Origin: an uncultured Rhodospirillales bacterium
GTDB taxonomy: Bacteria; Pseudomonadota; Alphaproteobacteria; Acetobacterales; Acetobacteraceae
Length of the DNA: 64,000 bases
NCBI GenBank assembly: GCA_903835235.1
Contig: CAILMF010000054.1
Coordinates: forward strand, 186,001-250,000
Reading direction: 5' to 3'
Shown here: in pieces, positions 18,359-27,453 of the stretch
How the letters are laid out: each line of letters opens with the position of its first letter
Position numbering within the stretch: position 1 is the first letter of the stretch
Translations under genes and position numbers: made by a program
The notes under the pieces: generated by a model
Seen by the model: the letters and a program-made list of their open reading frames with translations, nothing else
The model's database searches: none
Told to the model about the DNA's origin: nothing

Positions 18359-19495
18359 ATGGTCGGCCTGCGCTTCGACCTGCGCGACACACCGCCGGAA
18401 GCCCCGGCGCTGCGCGCTGAACTCCGCGCCTTCCTGGCCGAGGCCGGGCGGCACTGGTCGCCCCGCATCCGCGCCTATTCCTGGATGGCCTTCGACCGCG
18501 ACTTCTCGCGCGAGGTCGGCAAGCGCGGCTGGATCGGCATGACCTGGCCGGCCACCTATGGCGGCGGCGAGCGCAGCTTCCTGGAACGCTATGTGACGTT
18601 GGAGGAAATGCTGGCGGTCGGCGCCCCGGTCGGCGCCCATTGGATCGGCGACCGCCAATCCGGCCCCCTCATCCTGCGCCTGGGCACCGAGGAGCAGCGC
18701 CGCGAGTTCATCCCGCGCATCGTCAGCGGCGAACTGGCCTTCGCCATCGGCCTTTCCGAACCCGACAGCGGCAGCGACCTGGCCAGCCTGCGCACCCGGG
18801 CCGAGAAGGTGCCCGGCGGCTACCGGCTGAACGGCCGCAAGGTCTGGACCACCAACGCGCATCGCTGCGACTTCGCCATCACGCTGCTGCGCACCAGTCC
18901 GGCGCCGGACCCCAAGTTGAAGCACCAGGGCCTGACCCAGCTGCTGGTGGACCTGCGCGCCAGCGGCATCGAGATCCGCCCGATCCTGGACCTGGCCGGC
19001 GAGGAAGGCTTCAACGAGATCACTTTTGATAATGTCTTCGTCCCCGACAGCCTGCTGATCGGCGTGGAGGGCAAAGGCTGGGAGCAGGCGACGTCCGAAC
19101 TGGCCTTCGAGCGCAGCGGCCCGGAACGCTACCTCTCCAGCCTGCCACTGCTGACCGCCGCCATGGACAGCCTGGCCGAGGAACCCGCGGCGCCCGAGGC
19201 GGTCGGCCGCATGCTCGCCCGTGCCAGCACTCTCCGACAGATGTCGCTCTCGGTGGCCGGCATGCTGCAGGACGGCGAGGCGCCCGCGCGCGAAGCCGCA
19301 CTCGTCAAAGATGTCGGCAACGACTTCGAACAGGCGCTGCCCGACCGTATCCGCGCGCTCTACGCCGGCCCGATGCCGGACGACGTGGCAGAGATGCAGA
19401 CCACCATGAACATGGTCGCCCGCAGCTATTCCCTGCGCGGCGGCACGCGTGAAATCCTGCGCGGGATCATCGCCCGCCAACTGGGGCTGCGCTGA
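18359..19495 (+). CDS. Acyl-CoA dehydrogenase family protein, large (alpha-like) subunit
   Basis: A 378-residue ACAD with the FAD/substrate motif GLSEPDSGSDLASLRTRA, the strand VWTTNAHRCDF and the C-terminal SYSLRGGTREILRGIIARQLG. A shorter ACAD gene follows with a 1-base overlap (TGATG). This long/short pairing resembles heterotetrameric acyl-CoA dehydrogenases such as the actinobacterial FadE pairs that oxidise bulky CoA esters, in which only the large subunit keeps full motifs. It is first in a three-gene plus-strand operon with the second ACAD and an aminotransferase. Confidence 0.9.
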   Translation: MVGLRFDLRDTPPEAPALRAELRAFLAEAGRHWSPRIRAYSWMAFDRDFSREVGKRGWIGMTWPATYGGGERSFLERYVTLEEMLAVGAPVGAHWIGDRQSGPLILRLGTEEQRREFIPRIVSGELAFAIGLSEPDSGSDLASLRTRAEKVPGGYRLNGRKVWTTNAHRCDFAITLLRTSPAPDPKLKHQGLTQLLVDLRASGIEIRPILDLAGEEGFNEITFDNVFVPDSLLIGVEGKGWEQATSELAFERSGPERYLSSLPLLTAAMDSLAEEPAAPEAVGRMLARASTLRQMSLSVAGMLQDGEAPAREAALVKDVGNDFEQALPDRIRALYAGPMPDDVAEMQTTMNMVARSYSLRGGTREILRGIIARQLGLR

Positions 19496-20424
19496 TGAGC
19501 GAGATGCGCGACATCCTGCTGGAACAGGTCGAGCGGCTACTGGCCGACCAGTCCGGCCCCGAGACCCTGCGCGCGGTGGAAGCCGGCGTTTGGCCCGCGG
19601 CGTTGTGGACCGAAGTGGAAGCGCTCGGCCTGCCGCTGGCCATGGCGCCGGAGGAAGCCGGCGGCGTCGCGCTGGGCTGGGACGACGCGGTGGCGGTGTG
19701 GGTCGCGCTCGGCCGCGCCGGCGCCCCGGTGCCGCTGGCGGAAAGCATGGCGGCCTCGGCGCTGATGCCGGCGCTGGGCTTTGTCGCCCTGGCACAGCCG
19801 GATGGCACGGCGCTGTGGGGCCACGCCGCCACGCGGGTGCTGGCCGGCGACGGCGCGCTGCACCAGGCCGCCTTCACCCCCGGCAAGGCGCAACCTTCCA
19901 ACGAGCCCTGGGACCGCGCCGCGCTACCGGCCGGCGAGGCGACGGTGCTGGCCGGCGCCCTGGTCAACGCGGCGAAAATGGCCGGGGGCCTGGAAGCCGT
20001 GCTCACGTTGAGCGTCGACTACGCCAATGTCCGCAAGCAGTTCGGCAAGCCCATCGGCCAGTTCCAGGCGGTCTCGCAGCAGCTCTCGCAAGCCGCCGGT
20101 GAAGTTGCTGCTGCCGGGGTTGCTGTGGCCAATGCCGGCCGTGCCGTCGCCCGGCGGGGTCTCTCGGGCGCCGAGTTCGAGATCGCCGCCGCCAAGGTCA
20201 TCACCGGGGAGGCGACGGCGCAGGTGGCCGCCGTGGCGCACCAGGTGCACGCCGCCATCGGCTTCACCCAGGACTACCACCTGCACTTCACCACCCGGCG
20301 GCTTTGGGCCTGGCGCGACGCCTTCGGCAATGAGCGGTTCTGGGCGCAGCGCATCGGCCGCGCCGCGCTGGCCCGCGGCGGCGCCAAGGCCTGGCCCGAC
20401 CTGGCTGCGCGGGAAGACGCATGA
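19495..20424 (+). CDS. Acyl-CoA dehydrogenase-like protein, short (beta-like) subunit
   Basis: A 309-residue ACAD-fold protein, clearly shorter than the 378-400 residues usual for the family. The helical C-terminal domain is recognisable (LTLSVDYANVRKQFGKPIGQ and AVAHQVHAAIGFTQDYHLH), but the middle beta domain is reduced: the usual flavin/substrate loop (xSEPxxGSD) and the terminal GGTxEI motif are missing. It overlaps both neighbours, by 1 base upstream and 4 downstream. It most likely pairs with the preceding ACAD as a structural or flavin-contributing subunit and is unlikely to act alone. Confidence 0.86.
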   Translation: MSEMRDILLEQVERLLADQSGPETLRAVEAGVWPAALWTEVEALGLPLAMAPEEAGGVALGWDDAVAVWVALGRAGAPVPLAESMAASALMPALGFVALAQPDGTALWGHAATRVLAGDGALHQAAFTPGKAQPSNEPWDRAALPAGEATVLAGALVNAAKMAGGLEAVLTLSVDYANVRKQFGKPIGQFQAVSQQLSQAAGEVAAAGVAVANAGRAVARRGLSGAEFEIAAAKVITGEATAQVAAVAHQVHAAIGFTQDYHLHFTTRRLWAWRDAFGNERFWAQRIGRAALARGGAKAWPDLAAREDA

Positions 20425-21575
20425 TCACGGCGCGCCCCCTGGTCCGCGACCTCGAAGCCTCAAAAATCCGCGAAGTCTCGGTCGCCGGTGCCGGCATCGA
20501 AGGCGTGCTGCCGCTTTGGTTCGGCGAACCCGATATCGTCACGCCGCAGTTCATCCGGGACGCCGCCGCGCGCTCCCTGACCGAGGGTGAGACCTTCTAC
20601 AACAACAACCTGGGCATCCCCGAGCTGCGCCAGGCGATCCAGCGCTACCACGCCCGCAACGGCCGCCGCACCAGCTACGACCGGCTCTGCGTCACCGCCA
20701 GCGGCGTCAATGCGCTGATGCTGGCCTGCCAGGCGGTGCTGGACCCCGGCGACCGCGTGGCCGTGCTGGCGCCGGTCTGGCCCAACATCGCCGCCATTCC
20801 GGAAGTGCTGGGCGCCACGGTGGAGCGCGTGCCGTTGCACCTGGCGCAAGGCCTGTGGCGGCTGGACATGGACCGGCTGCTGGCCAGCATCCGCCCCGGC
20901 CTGAAGCTGCTGATCCTGAACTCCCCGGCCAACCCCACCGGCGCCTGCCTCTCCCGCCAGGAACTGGAACTGATCCTCAATGCCTGCCGCGCCTCCGGCA
21001 CCTGGATCCTGGCCGACGAGGTCTATGAGCGCATCTACTTCGCCGGCCCGGTCGCGCCCTCCATCCTGGATATCGCGGAGCCCGAGGACCGCGTGCTCGC
21101 GGTCAACAGCTTCTCCAAATCCTGGGCGATGACCGGCTGGCGCCTCGGCTGGATCGTCTCGCCCCCCGGCGTGGTGGACGGCCTGGCCAAGCTCTCGGAG
21201 TACAACACCAGCTGCACCCCGGTCTTCACCCAGCGCGCCGGCATCGCGGCACTTGATGGTGGCGACGGCTTCATCGCCGAGCAGCAGGCCCGCTACCGCG
21301 AGCTGCGCGACCTGGCCGCGGCGGCGCTGAACGCGGTACCCGGCGTCACCTGCCCGGTGCCGGAAGGCGCCATGTACAGCTTCTTCAAGGTTGAGGGCCT
21401 GGCCGACAGCCTGGCCGCCGCCAAGCGCATGCTGGTGGAAGCCAAGGTCGGCATCGCCCCCGGCAGCGCCTTCGGCCCCGAGGGGGAGGGGCATTTCCGG
21501 CTCTGCTTCGCCCAGCAGAAGCCGACCCTGGAAGCGGCGCTGGGCCGCATCTGCGGCTTCCTGCGCCGCGGCTGA
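20421..21575 (+). CDS. Class I/II pyridoxal phosphate aminotransferase
   Basis: A 384-residue fold-type I aminotransferase. NPTG is at residues 171-174, Asp199 in WILADEVYERIYF contacts the PLP ring nitrogen, Lys233 in NSFSKSWAMTGWR forms the Schiff base, and the C-terminal EGHFRLCFAQ holds the substrate-binding Arg. Length and motifs fit the aspartate/aromatic/alanine group. The ATG overlaps the ACAD stop by 4 bases, so it shares the operon. By context it may deaminate an amino acid whose keto acid feeds the acyl-CoA dehydrogenases. Confidence 0.93.
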   Translation: MITARPLVRDLEASKIREVSVAGAGIEGVLPLWFGEPDIVTPQFIRDAAARSLTEGETFYNNNLGIPELRQAIQRYHARNGRRTSYDRLCVTASGVNALMLACQAVLDPGDRVAVLAPVWPNIAAIPEVLGATVERVPLHLAQGLWRLDMDRLLASIRPGLKLLILNSPANPTGACLSRQELELILNACRASGTWILADEVYERIYFAGPVAPSILDIAEPEDRVLAVNSFSKSWAMTGWRLGWIVSPPGVVDGLAKLSEYNTSCTPVFTQRAGIAALDGGDGFIAEQQARYRELRDLAAAALNAVPGVTCPVPEGAMYSFFKVEGLADSLAAAKRMLVEAKVGIAPGSAFGPEGEGHFRLCFAQQKPTLEAALGRICGFLRRG

Positions 21576-21757
21576 GGACGGCCGCCCCAGCAGGCCGCGG
21601 AAATTCGATTATCGGCACCGGGCGCCGCAACATTGGTTCGCGGCGCCGACGCGGAGCAACAGGAAGTTTCAGGCAAAGGCCCGGACGGATTCCATTGCGA
21701 CCTTTGTTGCCCTGCAGGAGTAGAATTTCCGCAGCCTGCTAGAAGTATGTAATTCTA

Positions 21758-21803
21758 GAGCAAGAAATCCGTTCTGATGATTCCATCAGAACGGATATTG
21801 CTC
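21758..21803. repeat. Long perfect hairpin with extended outer arms
   Basis: ATCCGTTCTGATG (21767-21779), loop ATTC, CATCAGAACGGAT (21784-21796) is a perfect 13-bp stem. Outer arms GAGCAA (21758-21763) and TTGCTC (21798-21803) extend it. On the minus strand it follows the GT61 gene end and is trailed by TTCTTGCTCT, so it may terminate that gene. It resembles intergenic palindromic repeats of alphaproteobacteria. The surrounding 21590-21800 is less GC-rich than the rest of the window. Confidence 0.65.
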
Positions 21804-21805
21804 CA

Positions 21806-21851
21806 GCGTCTGGTCGCCGCCGGTGGAAACGCCGGCGTCATGCATCAGCCG
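21806..21851 (-). repeat. 46-bp dispersed repeat, copy C
   Basis: The reverse complement aligns without gaps to copy A at 38 of 46 positions, sharing TTCCACCGGCG and CGACCAG. It abuts the long hairpin (2 bases apart) and lies 11 bases beyond the stop of the GT61 gene. Confidence 0.62.
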
Positions 21852-21862
21852 CCCGAAAGACC

Positions 21863-23119
21863 CTACCCCCCCAGCCGCGCCAACCTGGCCGCCACCTCGG
21901 CCTGCGCCGCCGAGAAGCCCGCATCCTCCGGCCGCTTGCGCGCATACTCGCCGAGGATCCGGTGCCAATGGCGCAGGTACTGCGCTTCCACGCGCGGCCG
22001 GCGGCCGGCGGCGGGGACCGGGGTTCCCGCCGGCAGCAGGCCCAGCGACGTCAGCTCCGTCACCACCGCCGGCAGGTCCAGCGCCACGGAATGCTGCGCG
22101 GCGTCCACGGCGGGCAGCTGGGGCGCGGCGATGCCGGCATCCGGCCCCCAGATGTAGTGCGCCCGGGCGCCGACGGCGCTGTCGCACAGCAGGTAGCTGG
22201 CCGGCACCGGCGTGGCGGCAATGCCGATGATGTCGGGCGCGGCATCGGTGAAGGCGGTCCAATGCAGCGCCGAGCCGAGTTGCGCCACCACCGTGGTGTG
22301 CCGCCGCACCAGCGCCACCGCCTGGGCCAGGTCCAGCTCCTCCGGATAGGCCACGGCGAAGCCGGCCTGGCGCAGCACCTGCTCCAGCACGGCCTCGCCG
22401 GCCACGCCACGGGCATAGCCGGCCGTGGCGAAGCGGCTGCGCGAGAGGTAGAGCGGCTGGCCGCTGCGCTCCACCGCCCCCGGCACGGCGGCATCCCCCA
22501 CCCGCCGCACCGTGGCGGCCCAGGCGTCTGAGGAGATCGCATAGCAGAGCGAGGACGGGTAGGGGACGATCAGCTCGCGCACCCGGGTCGGCCGGTCCAG
22601 CATCAGTATGGCGTCGCGCGGCACGCCGGCCTTGGCCAGCATGTCCCACATCACCGGGTTGTACTCGTCCGGCTTGCCGATGCAGGCCAAGCGGTGCGCG
22701 CCGGGCACGGGCCAGCGCCACAGCCGGGACAGGCTGTCGATGATGAAATGGCCATGATGCGCCGGCAGGAAGCCGCCCCACACCAGGGTTTCGTCCAGCA
22801 TGGCCACCGGCGGTTGCGGGTCGCCGCCCTCCAGGCTGGCCACGGGCACCGACTGTGCCCAGTGATACAGTCCGGTTTCCGGAATGAAGGCGCCCTGCTC
22901 ATCCTGCGCACCGCCCTGCCACCAGGCGCCCAGCCAGGGGCCGAGCGGATGCAGCACGGCATTGCGGTGGACCGTCACCGGCAACTCCGTCACCTCCAGG
23001 TGGCGCAGTGTTTCGCGCACGCCCTCGGTCTCGGTCACCGCCAACTCGGGGAAGCGGTGCAGCCGGGCCGGGCCAGGCACGCGGGCGGGCAGCGTGGCCA
23101 GGGCAGGGAAGGGGTGCAT
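21863..23119 (-). CDS. Glycosyltransferase family 61-like protein (DUF563)
   Basis: A 418-residue protein with the GT61 signature [21 protein letters not shown] in its middle (compare HWxxDxLPRL of the family), then [12 protein letters not shown] and a C-terminal [20 protein letters not shown] typical of the second Rossmann half. The ATG at 23119 is preferred; a longer frame would run into the rpsB promoter region. No signal or membrane helix is evident, so a cytoplasmic sugar transferase for surface polysaccharide is likely. Divergent from rpsB and isolated from other polysaccharide genes. Confidence 0.8.
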   Translation of the reverse strand: MHPFPALATLPARVPGPARLHRFPELAVTETEGVRETLRHLEVTELPVTVHRNAVLHPLGPWLGAWWQGGAQDEQGAFIPETGLYHWAQSVPVASLEGGDPQPPVAMLDETLVWGGFLPAHHGHFIIDSLSRLWRWPVPGAHRLACIGKPDEYNPVMWDMLAKAGVPRDAILMLDRPTRVRELIVPYPSSLCYAISSDAWAATVRRVGDAAVPGAVERSGQPLYLSRSRFATAGYARGVAGEAVLEQVLRQAGFAVAYPEELDLAQAVALVRRHTTVVAQLGSALHWTAFTDAAPDIIGIAATPVPASYLLCDSAVGARAHYIWGPDAGIAAPQLPAVDAAQHSVALDLPAVVTELTSLGLLPAGTPVPAAGRRPRVEAQYLRHWHRILGEYARKRPEDAGFSAAQAEVAARLARLGG

Positions 23120-23281
23120 GGCCGCGGCTATATCCCGCACCCCGCCGGCGAACAACGGCCGTGCCACCGCGACTTGCCGCCGCACCCCCGCTGTGCCATA
23201 CGGCGCGCGTCGGCGTCGGGGGTCACCCCTGGCGGCGGCAAATTCGCACGCGGCGCGCCCTTCCATTTGGCAGGGTCCGGT

Positions 23282-23297
23282 CCCCCGATCCCGGGGG
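23282..23297 (+). promoter_or_regulatory. GC hairpin in the rpsB leader
   Basis: CCCCCG, ATCC, CGGGGG makes a 6-bp stem 49 bases before the rpsB start codon. It may be part of a ribosomal-protein autoregulatory leader; only the stem itself is seen. Confidence 0.25.
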
Positions 23298-23346
23298 TCA
23301 GCACCGCGGAGGCTCAACCGGACTTGTATTGGAAGGAAGATCGCTC

Positions 23347-24174
23347 ATGGCGATGCCACAGGCAAACCTGCGCACCCTGCTCGAAGCCGGCGTGCACTTC
23401 GGCCACCACACCCGCCGCTGGAACCCGCGGATGGCGCCGTACATCTTCGGCATCCGCAACCAGGTCCACATCCTGGACCTGCAGCAGACCGTGCCGATGC
23501 TGGACCGCGCCCTGAAGGCGGTGCGCGACACCGTCGCCGCCGGCGGCCGCGTGCTGTTCGTCGGCACCAAGAAGGCGGCGGCGGAATACGTGGCCGAGAG
23601 CGCGACGCGCTGCGGCCAGTACTACGTCAACCACCGTTGGCTTGGCGGCATGCTGACCAACTGGAAGACCATCACCGGCAGCATCAAGCGGCTGAAGGAG
23701 ATGGAAGGCCGCCTGACCACGGACACTTCTGGCCTGACCAAGAAGGAAGTCCTGATGCTGACGCGCGACAAGGAAAAGTACGACCGCGCGCTGGGCGGCA
23801 TCAAGGACATGGGCGGCCTGCCGGACATCATCTTCATCATCGACACGGTGAAGGAGAAGCTGGCGATCGAGGAAGCCAACAAGCTGGGCATCCCCGTCGT
23901 CGCGGTGTGCGACAGCAACGCCGACCCCTCGGGCGTGGCCTTCCCCATCCCGGGCAATGACGACGCGATCCGCGCCATCAACCTGTACTGCGACCTGGTC
24001 GCTGCCGCCGTGTTCGACGGCATCAGCGCCGAGTTGCAGGCCAGCGGGGTCGACCTCGGCAGCTCCGAGGAAGTGATCGAGGCCGAGGTCGAGGAAGTGC
24101 TGCCGACCGCCGAGGAAGCCGCCGCCCAGTTCGGCATCCCCGCCGCCGAAGCCCCGGCCGCCCCGACCGAGTAA
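23347..24174 (+). CDS. rpsB: Small ribosomal subunit protein uS2
   Basis: A 275-residue S2 protein: [19 protein letters not shown] at the N-terminus, [25 protein letters not shown] and [17 protein letters not shown] are diagnostic. It has a C-terminal acidic tail ([19 protein letters not shown]) longer than in E. coli. The start at 23347 follows GGAAGGA at suitable spacing. It is the first gene of the conserved rpsB-tsf transcription unit and binds 16S rRNA in the 30S head region. Confidence 0.97.
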   Translation: MAMPQANLRTLLEAGVHFGHHTRRWNPRMAPYIFGIRNQVHILDLQQTVPMLDRALKAVRDTVAAGGRVLFVGTKKAAAEYVAESATRCGQYYVNHRWLGGMLTNWKTITGSIKRLKEMEGRLTTDTSGLTKKEVLMLTRDKEKYDRALGGIKDMGGLPDIIFIIDTVKEKLAIEEANKLGIPVVAVCDSNADPSGVAFPIPGNDDAIRAINLYCDLVAAAVFDGISAELQASGVDLGSSEEVIEAEVEEVLPTAEEAAAQFGIPAAEAPAAPTE

Positions 24175-24186
24175 GACCTGCCAGCG

Positions 24187-24207
24187 GGCCGGGGCACGAC
24201 CCCGGCC
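24187..24207 (+). promoter_or_regulatory. Stem-loop between rpsB and tsf
   Basis: GGCCGGGG, loop CACGA, CCCCGGCC gives an 8-bp stem in the 60-base rpsB-tsf gap with no T run after it. It may attenuate or stabilise the message between the two genes, as suggested for this operon in other bacteria. Confidence 0.35.
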
Positions 24208-24234
24208 TGCCAACGCACCCGAGGAGAACCGGAC

Positions 24235-25152
24235 ATGGCCCAGATCACCGCTGCGCTGGTAGCAAGCCTGCGCGAGAAGACCGGCGCCGGCATGATGGAT
24301 TGCAAGAAGGCGCTGGTTGAGAGCGACGGCGAGATGGAAGCCGCGATCGACTGGCTGCGCAAGAAGGGCCTCTCGGCCGCCGCCAAGAAGTCCGGCCGCG
24401 CTGCCGCCGAAGGCCTGGTCGGCGTCGCCACCGGCCCGCAGGTCGGCGGCATGGTCGAGGTCAATGCCGAGACCGACTTCATCGCCCGCAACGAGACCTT
24501 CCAGCACTTCGTCAGCGAACTCGCCGGCCTGGTGCTGAGCATCGGCGACGACGTCGAGAAGCTGAAGACCGCGACCTTCCCCGGCACCAGCCATTCGGTG
24601 CAGGACCAGCTGACCCACATGATCGCCACCATCGGCGAGAACATGACCATCCGCCGGGCCAAGCGCCTGGTGGTGGCCAATGGTGCGGTGGCGACCTACA
24701 TCCACAACGCGGTCAAGCCGGGCCTCGGCAAGATCGGCGTGCTGGTGGCGCTGGAAGGTTCCAGCGAGATCAACGTGCTGGAGCAGCTGGGCCGCCAGAT
24801 CGGCATGCACGTTGCCGCCACCAAGCCGGAAGCGCTGGACGCCTCCTCCGTCGACCCCTCGGCGCTGGAGCGTGAGCGCCGCGTGCTGACCGAGCAGGCC
24901 CAGGCCTCCGGCAAGCCGCCCGCGGTCATCGAGAAGATGGTCGAGGGCCGCATCCGCAAGTACTACGAGGAAGTGGTGCTTCTGGAGCAGGTCTGGGTCC
25001 ATGACGGCGAGACCCGGGTGAAGGAAGTGGTGAAGAAGGCGGGTGGCGACCTGACCGGCTTCCAGCGCTTCGTCCTGGGCGAGGGCGTCGAGAAGGCCAC
25101 AGGCGACTTCGCCGCCGAGGTGGCCGCCGCGGCCGGCCTGACCAAGGCCTGA
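24235..25152 (+). CDS. tsf: Translation elongation factor Ts
   Basis: A 305-residue EF-Ts. The N-terminal UBA-like module is [19 protein letters not shown], followed by the nucleotide-exchange segment [15 protein letters not shown], whose TDFxxRN loop inserts into EF-Tu. Length is usual for proteobacteria. An AGGAGA site precedes the ATG. It releases GDP from EF-Tu in the cytoplasm. It ends the rpsB-tsf unit, followed by strong hairpins. Confidence 0.97.
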   Translation: MAQITAALVASLREKTGAGMMDCKKALVESDGEMEAAIDWLRKKGLSAAAKKSGRAAAEGLVGVATGPQVGGMVEVNAETDFIARNETFQHFVSELAGLVLSIGDDVEKLKTATFPGTSHSVQDQLTHMIATIGENMTIRRAKRLVVANGAVATYIHNAVKPGLGKIGVLVALEGSSEINVLEQLGRQIGMHVAATKPEALDASSVDPSALERERRVLTEQAQASGKPPAVIEKMVEGRIRKYYEEVVLLEQVWVHDGETRVKEVVKKAGGDLTGFQRFVLGEGVEKATGDFAAEVAAAAGLTKA

Positions 25153-25157
25153 ACCGC

Positions 25158-25218
25158 GTGCCGGGGCAACCCGGCACCACCTGACCGGGGCCGCCTGCGA
25201 TGGCATGGCGGCCCTTTT
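25158..25218 (+). terminator. Intrinsic terminator after tsf (double hairpin)
   Basis: The first hairpin is GTGCCGGG, loop GCAA, CCCGGCAC (25158-25177). The second is GGGCCGCC (25188-25195), an 11-base loop, GGCGGCCC (25207-25214), followed by TTTT. The second has the classical stem plus T-tract layout. Confidence 0.8.
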
Positions 25219-25340
25219 CATGTCCATTCCTCCTCCTGGACGGCGTGGTAGCCTCGCTGCCGCGTGACCCCAGCGGCCTTGCGGGGCTGGGGCGCTGGCG
25301 CCTATGTTCCGCCGCCCGCCAAGATCACACCGGAGTCACC

Positions 25341-26063
25341 GTGAGCGAACCTCTTCGCTACAAGCGCGTCCTGCTCAAGGTTTCCGGCGAGGCCCTCATG
25401 GGCCACCGCGACTACGGCCTCGACAACGCCACCGTCCGCGCCATCGCCGCCGATGTGCAGGCGGTGACGGCACTGGGCGTGCAGGTCTGCCTGGTGATCG
25501 GCGGCGGCAACATTTTTCGCGGTATCTCCGGCGCCGCTTCCGGCATGGACCGGGCCCAGGCCGACTACATGGGCATGCTGGCCACCATCATGAACGCGCT
25601 GGCCATGCAGAATGCGCTGGAAAAGGTGGGCGTGCCCACGCGCGTGCAGTCCGCCATCACCATGGAATCGGTCTGCGAGCCGTACATCCGCCGTCGCGCC
25701 ATTCGCCACATGGAAAAGGGCCGGGTGGTGATCTTCGCCGCCGGCACCGGCAACCCCTTCTTCACCACCGACACCGCCGCCGCCCTGCGCGCCGCCGAAA
25801 TGGCCTGCGACGCCATGCTGAAGGGCACCCAGGTGGATGGCGTCTACAGTGCCGACCCGCGCAAGAACCCCAAGGCTGAACGTTACGTGACCTTGAGCTA
25901 CCTGGACGTGCTGGCGCGCGACCTCCAGGTGATGGATGCTGCGGCGATCAGCCTGGCGCGCGAGAACAAGCTGCCGATCATCGTGTTCAACATCCACGAG
26001 GAAGGCGCTTTTACCAGTGTGATGAAGGGCGAAGGCCGCTTCACCACGGTTGTAGAGCAGTAG
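25341..26063 (+). CDS. pyrH: UMP kinase
   Basis: A 240-residue amino-acid-kinase-fold UMP kinase: [13 protein letters not shown] phosphate loop, [11 protein letters not shown], the nucleotide segment [20 protein letters not shown] and the substrate loop [19 protein letters not shown] start at 25341 with GGAG 5 bases upstream gives the standard N-terminus ([14 protein letters not shown]). It phosphorylates UMP to UDP for RNA and envelope precursors. It begins a new long plus-strand cluster after the tsf terminator. Confidence 0.95.
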   Translation: MSEPLRYKRVLLKVSGEALMGHRDYGLDNATVRAIAADVQAVTALGVQVCLVIGGGNIFRGISGAASGMDRAQADYMGMLATIMNALAMQNALEKVGVPTRVQSAITMESVCEPYIRRRAIRHMEKGRVVIFAAGTGNPFFTTDTAAALRAAEMACDAMLKGTQVDGVYSADPRKNPKAERYVTLSYLDVLARDLQVMDAAAISLARENKLPIIVFNIHEEGAFTSVMKGEGRFTTVVEQ

Positions 26064-26114
26064 TGACCATCGGCGGGCCCGCCCGGCCCGCCGCAAGTTT
26101 GGGGGAACGGGGTC

Positions 26115-26687
26115 ATGCCCGAAGACATCAAGGCCCTGAAGCAGGACCTGACGCGTCGGATGGATTCGACGATGGAACTGCTGAAGAAGGAGTTCCAGGG
26201 GCTGCGCACCAGCCGCCCCAGCCCGGCATTGCTGGAGCCGATCCGCGTGGTGGCCTATGGCGGCGAGGTGCCGCTTTCCCAGGTGGCCAATGTGCAGGTC
26301 GGCGGCCCCGGCCTGCTGGTGGTGCAGGTCTGGGACAAGTCCGTGGTCAAGTCTGTCGAGATCGGCATCCGCGACAGCGGGCTGAACCTGAACCCGCAGA
26401 CCGAGGGCCAGAGCATCCGCGTGCCGCTGCCGCCGCTGACCCAGGAACGCCGCAACGAGCTGATCAAGACCGCGCAGAAATATACCGAAGGCGCCAAGGT
26501 TGCCATTCGCGGTGTCCGCCGTGACGGCATGGAACAGGTAAAAGCGCAGGAAAAGGACAAGAAGGCGCCGATCAGCCAGGACGAGTCCAAGAAGTGGCAG
26601 GAAGAAGTCCAGAAGCTGACCGACCAGTACATCAAGAACGTCGAATCCGCCCTGGTCGACAAGGAAAAGGACATCCGGACGGTTTGA
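26115..26687 (+). CDS. frr: Ribosome recycling factor
   Basis: A 190-residue RRF with the three-helix bundle segments MDSTMELLKKEFQGLRTSR and PPLTQERRNELIKTAQKY, the hinge beta domain between them, and VRRDGMEQVKAQEKD in the last helix region. Length is typical (about 185). With EF-G it splits post-termination ribosomes. It lies 51 bases after pyrH and 19 before uppS. Confidence 0.97.
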   Translation: MPEDIKALKQDLTRRMDSTMELLKKEFQGLRTSRPSPALLEPIRVVAYGGEVPLSQVANVQVGGPGLLVVQVWDKSVVKSVEIGIRDSGLNLNPQTEGQSIRVPLPPLTQERRNELIKTAQKYTEGAKVAIRGVRRDGMEQVKAQEKDKKAPISQDESKKWQEEVQKLTDQYIKNVESALVDKEKDIRTV

Positions 26688-26706
26688 GCGAAAGCGCAGG
26701 CCCAGG

Positions 26707-27453
26707 ATGAGCGCGGTGACCCAGGCGCAGGAGGCGGTGGCGTCGCCCGGCCGGGTGCCGCGGCATGTCGCCATCATCATGGACGGCAACCGCCGCTGGG
26801 CGCAGGCCCGCGGCCTGCCGGTGGCGCTGGGCCACAAGGCAGGCGCCGAGGCGGCACGCCGGGCGATCGAGGCCGCGGCCAATGCCGGCGTGGAATGGCT
26901 GACGCTGTTCGCCTTCAGCTCCGAGAACTGGACCCGCCCGGCCGATGAGGTGCAGGAGCTGACCACGCTGCTGCGGCTCTACCTGCGGTCCGAGGTGGCG
27001 ACGCTGGCCAAGGAAGGCGTGCGGCTCCGCGTCATCGGCGACCGCGACCGCTTCGGGCCGGACCTGGTGCGCGCGGTGGACCAGGCCGAGGCCGCCACCG
27101 CCGGCGGCACCCGGCTGAACCTGGTGGTGGCGCTGTCCTATGGTGCGCGGGATGAGATCGTGCGCGCCGCCCGGACCATCGCGGCCGCGGCCAAGGCCGG
27201 CACGCTGGACCCCGGCGCGGTGGACGAGGCCACCTTCGCCCGGCGCCTGTTCACCGCCGGGCAGCCGGACCCGGACCTGATCATCCGCACCTCCGGCGAG
27301 CAGCGGCTGTCGAACTTTCTGCTGTGGCAGGCGGCCTATGCCGAATTCCTGTTCCTGGACGTGCTGTGGCCGGATTTCGGCGCCGAGCATTTCGGCCAGG
27401 CGGTTGCCGAATTCGGCCGGCGAGAGCGGCGCTACGGCGCCCGTACCACCTAG
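26707..27453 (+). CDS. uppS: Isoprenyl transferase (undecaprenyl diphosphate synthase)
   Basis: A 248-residue cis-prenyltransferase. The catalytic Asp26 is in HVAIIMDGNRRWAQ, followed by LPVALGHKAGAEAARRAI, TLFAFSSENWTRP and the C-terminal PDLIIRTSGEQRLSNFLLWQ. These are the conserved regions I to V of the family. It makes the C55 lipid carrier for peptidoglycan and lipopolysaccharide assembly from farnesyl-PP and isopentenyl-PP. Its TAG stop directly abuts the GTG of cdsA. Confidence 0.96.
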   Translation: MSAVTQAQEAVASPGRVPRHVAIIMDGNRRWAQARGLPVALGHKAGAEAARRAIEAAANAGVEWLTLFAFSSENWTRPADEVQELTTLLRLYLRSEVATLAKEGVRLRVIGDRDRFGPDLVRAVDQAEAATAGGTRLNLVVALSYGARDEIVRAARTIAAAAKAGTLDPGAVDEATFARRLFTAGQPDPDLIIRTSGEQRLSNFLLWQAAYAEFLFLDVLWPDFGAEHFGQAVAEFGRRERRYGARTT

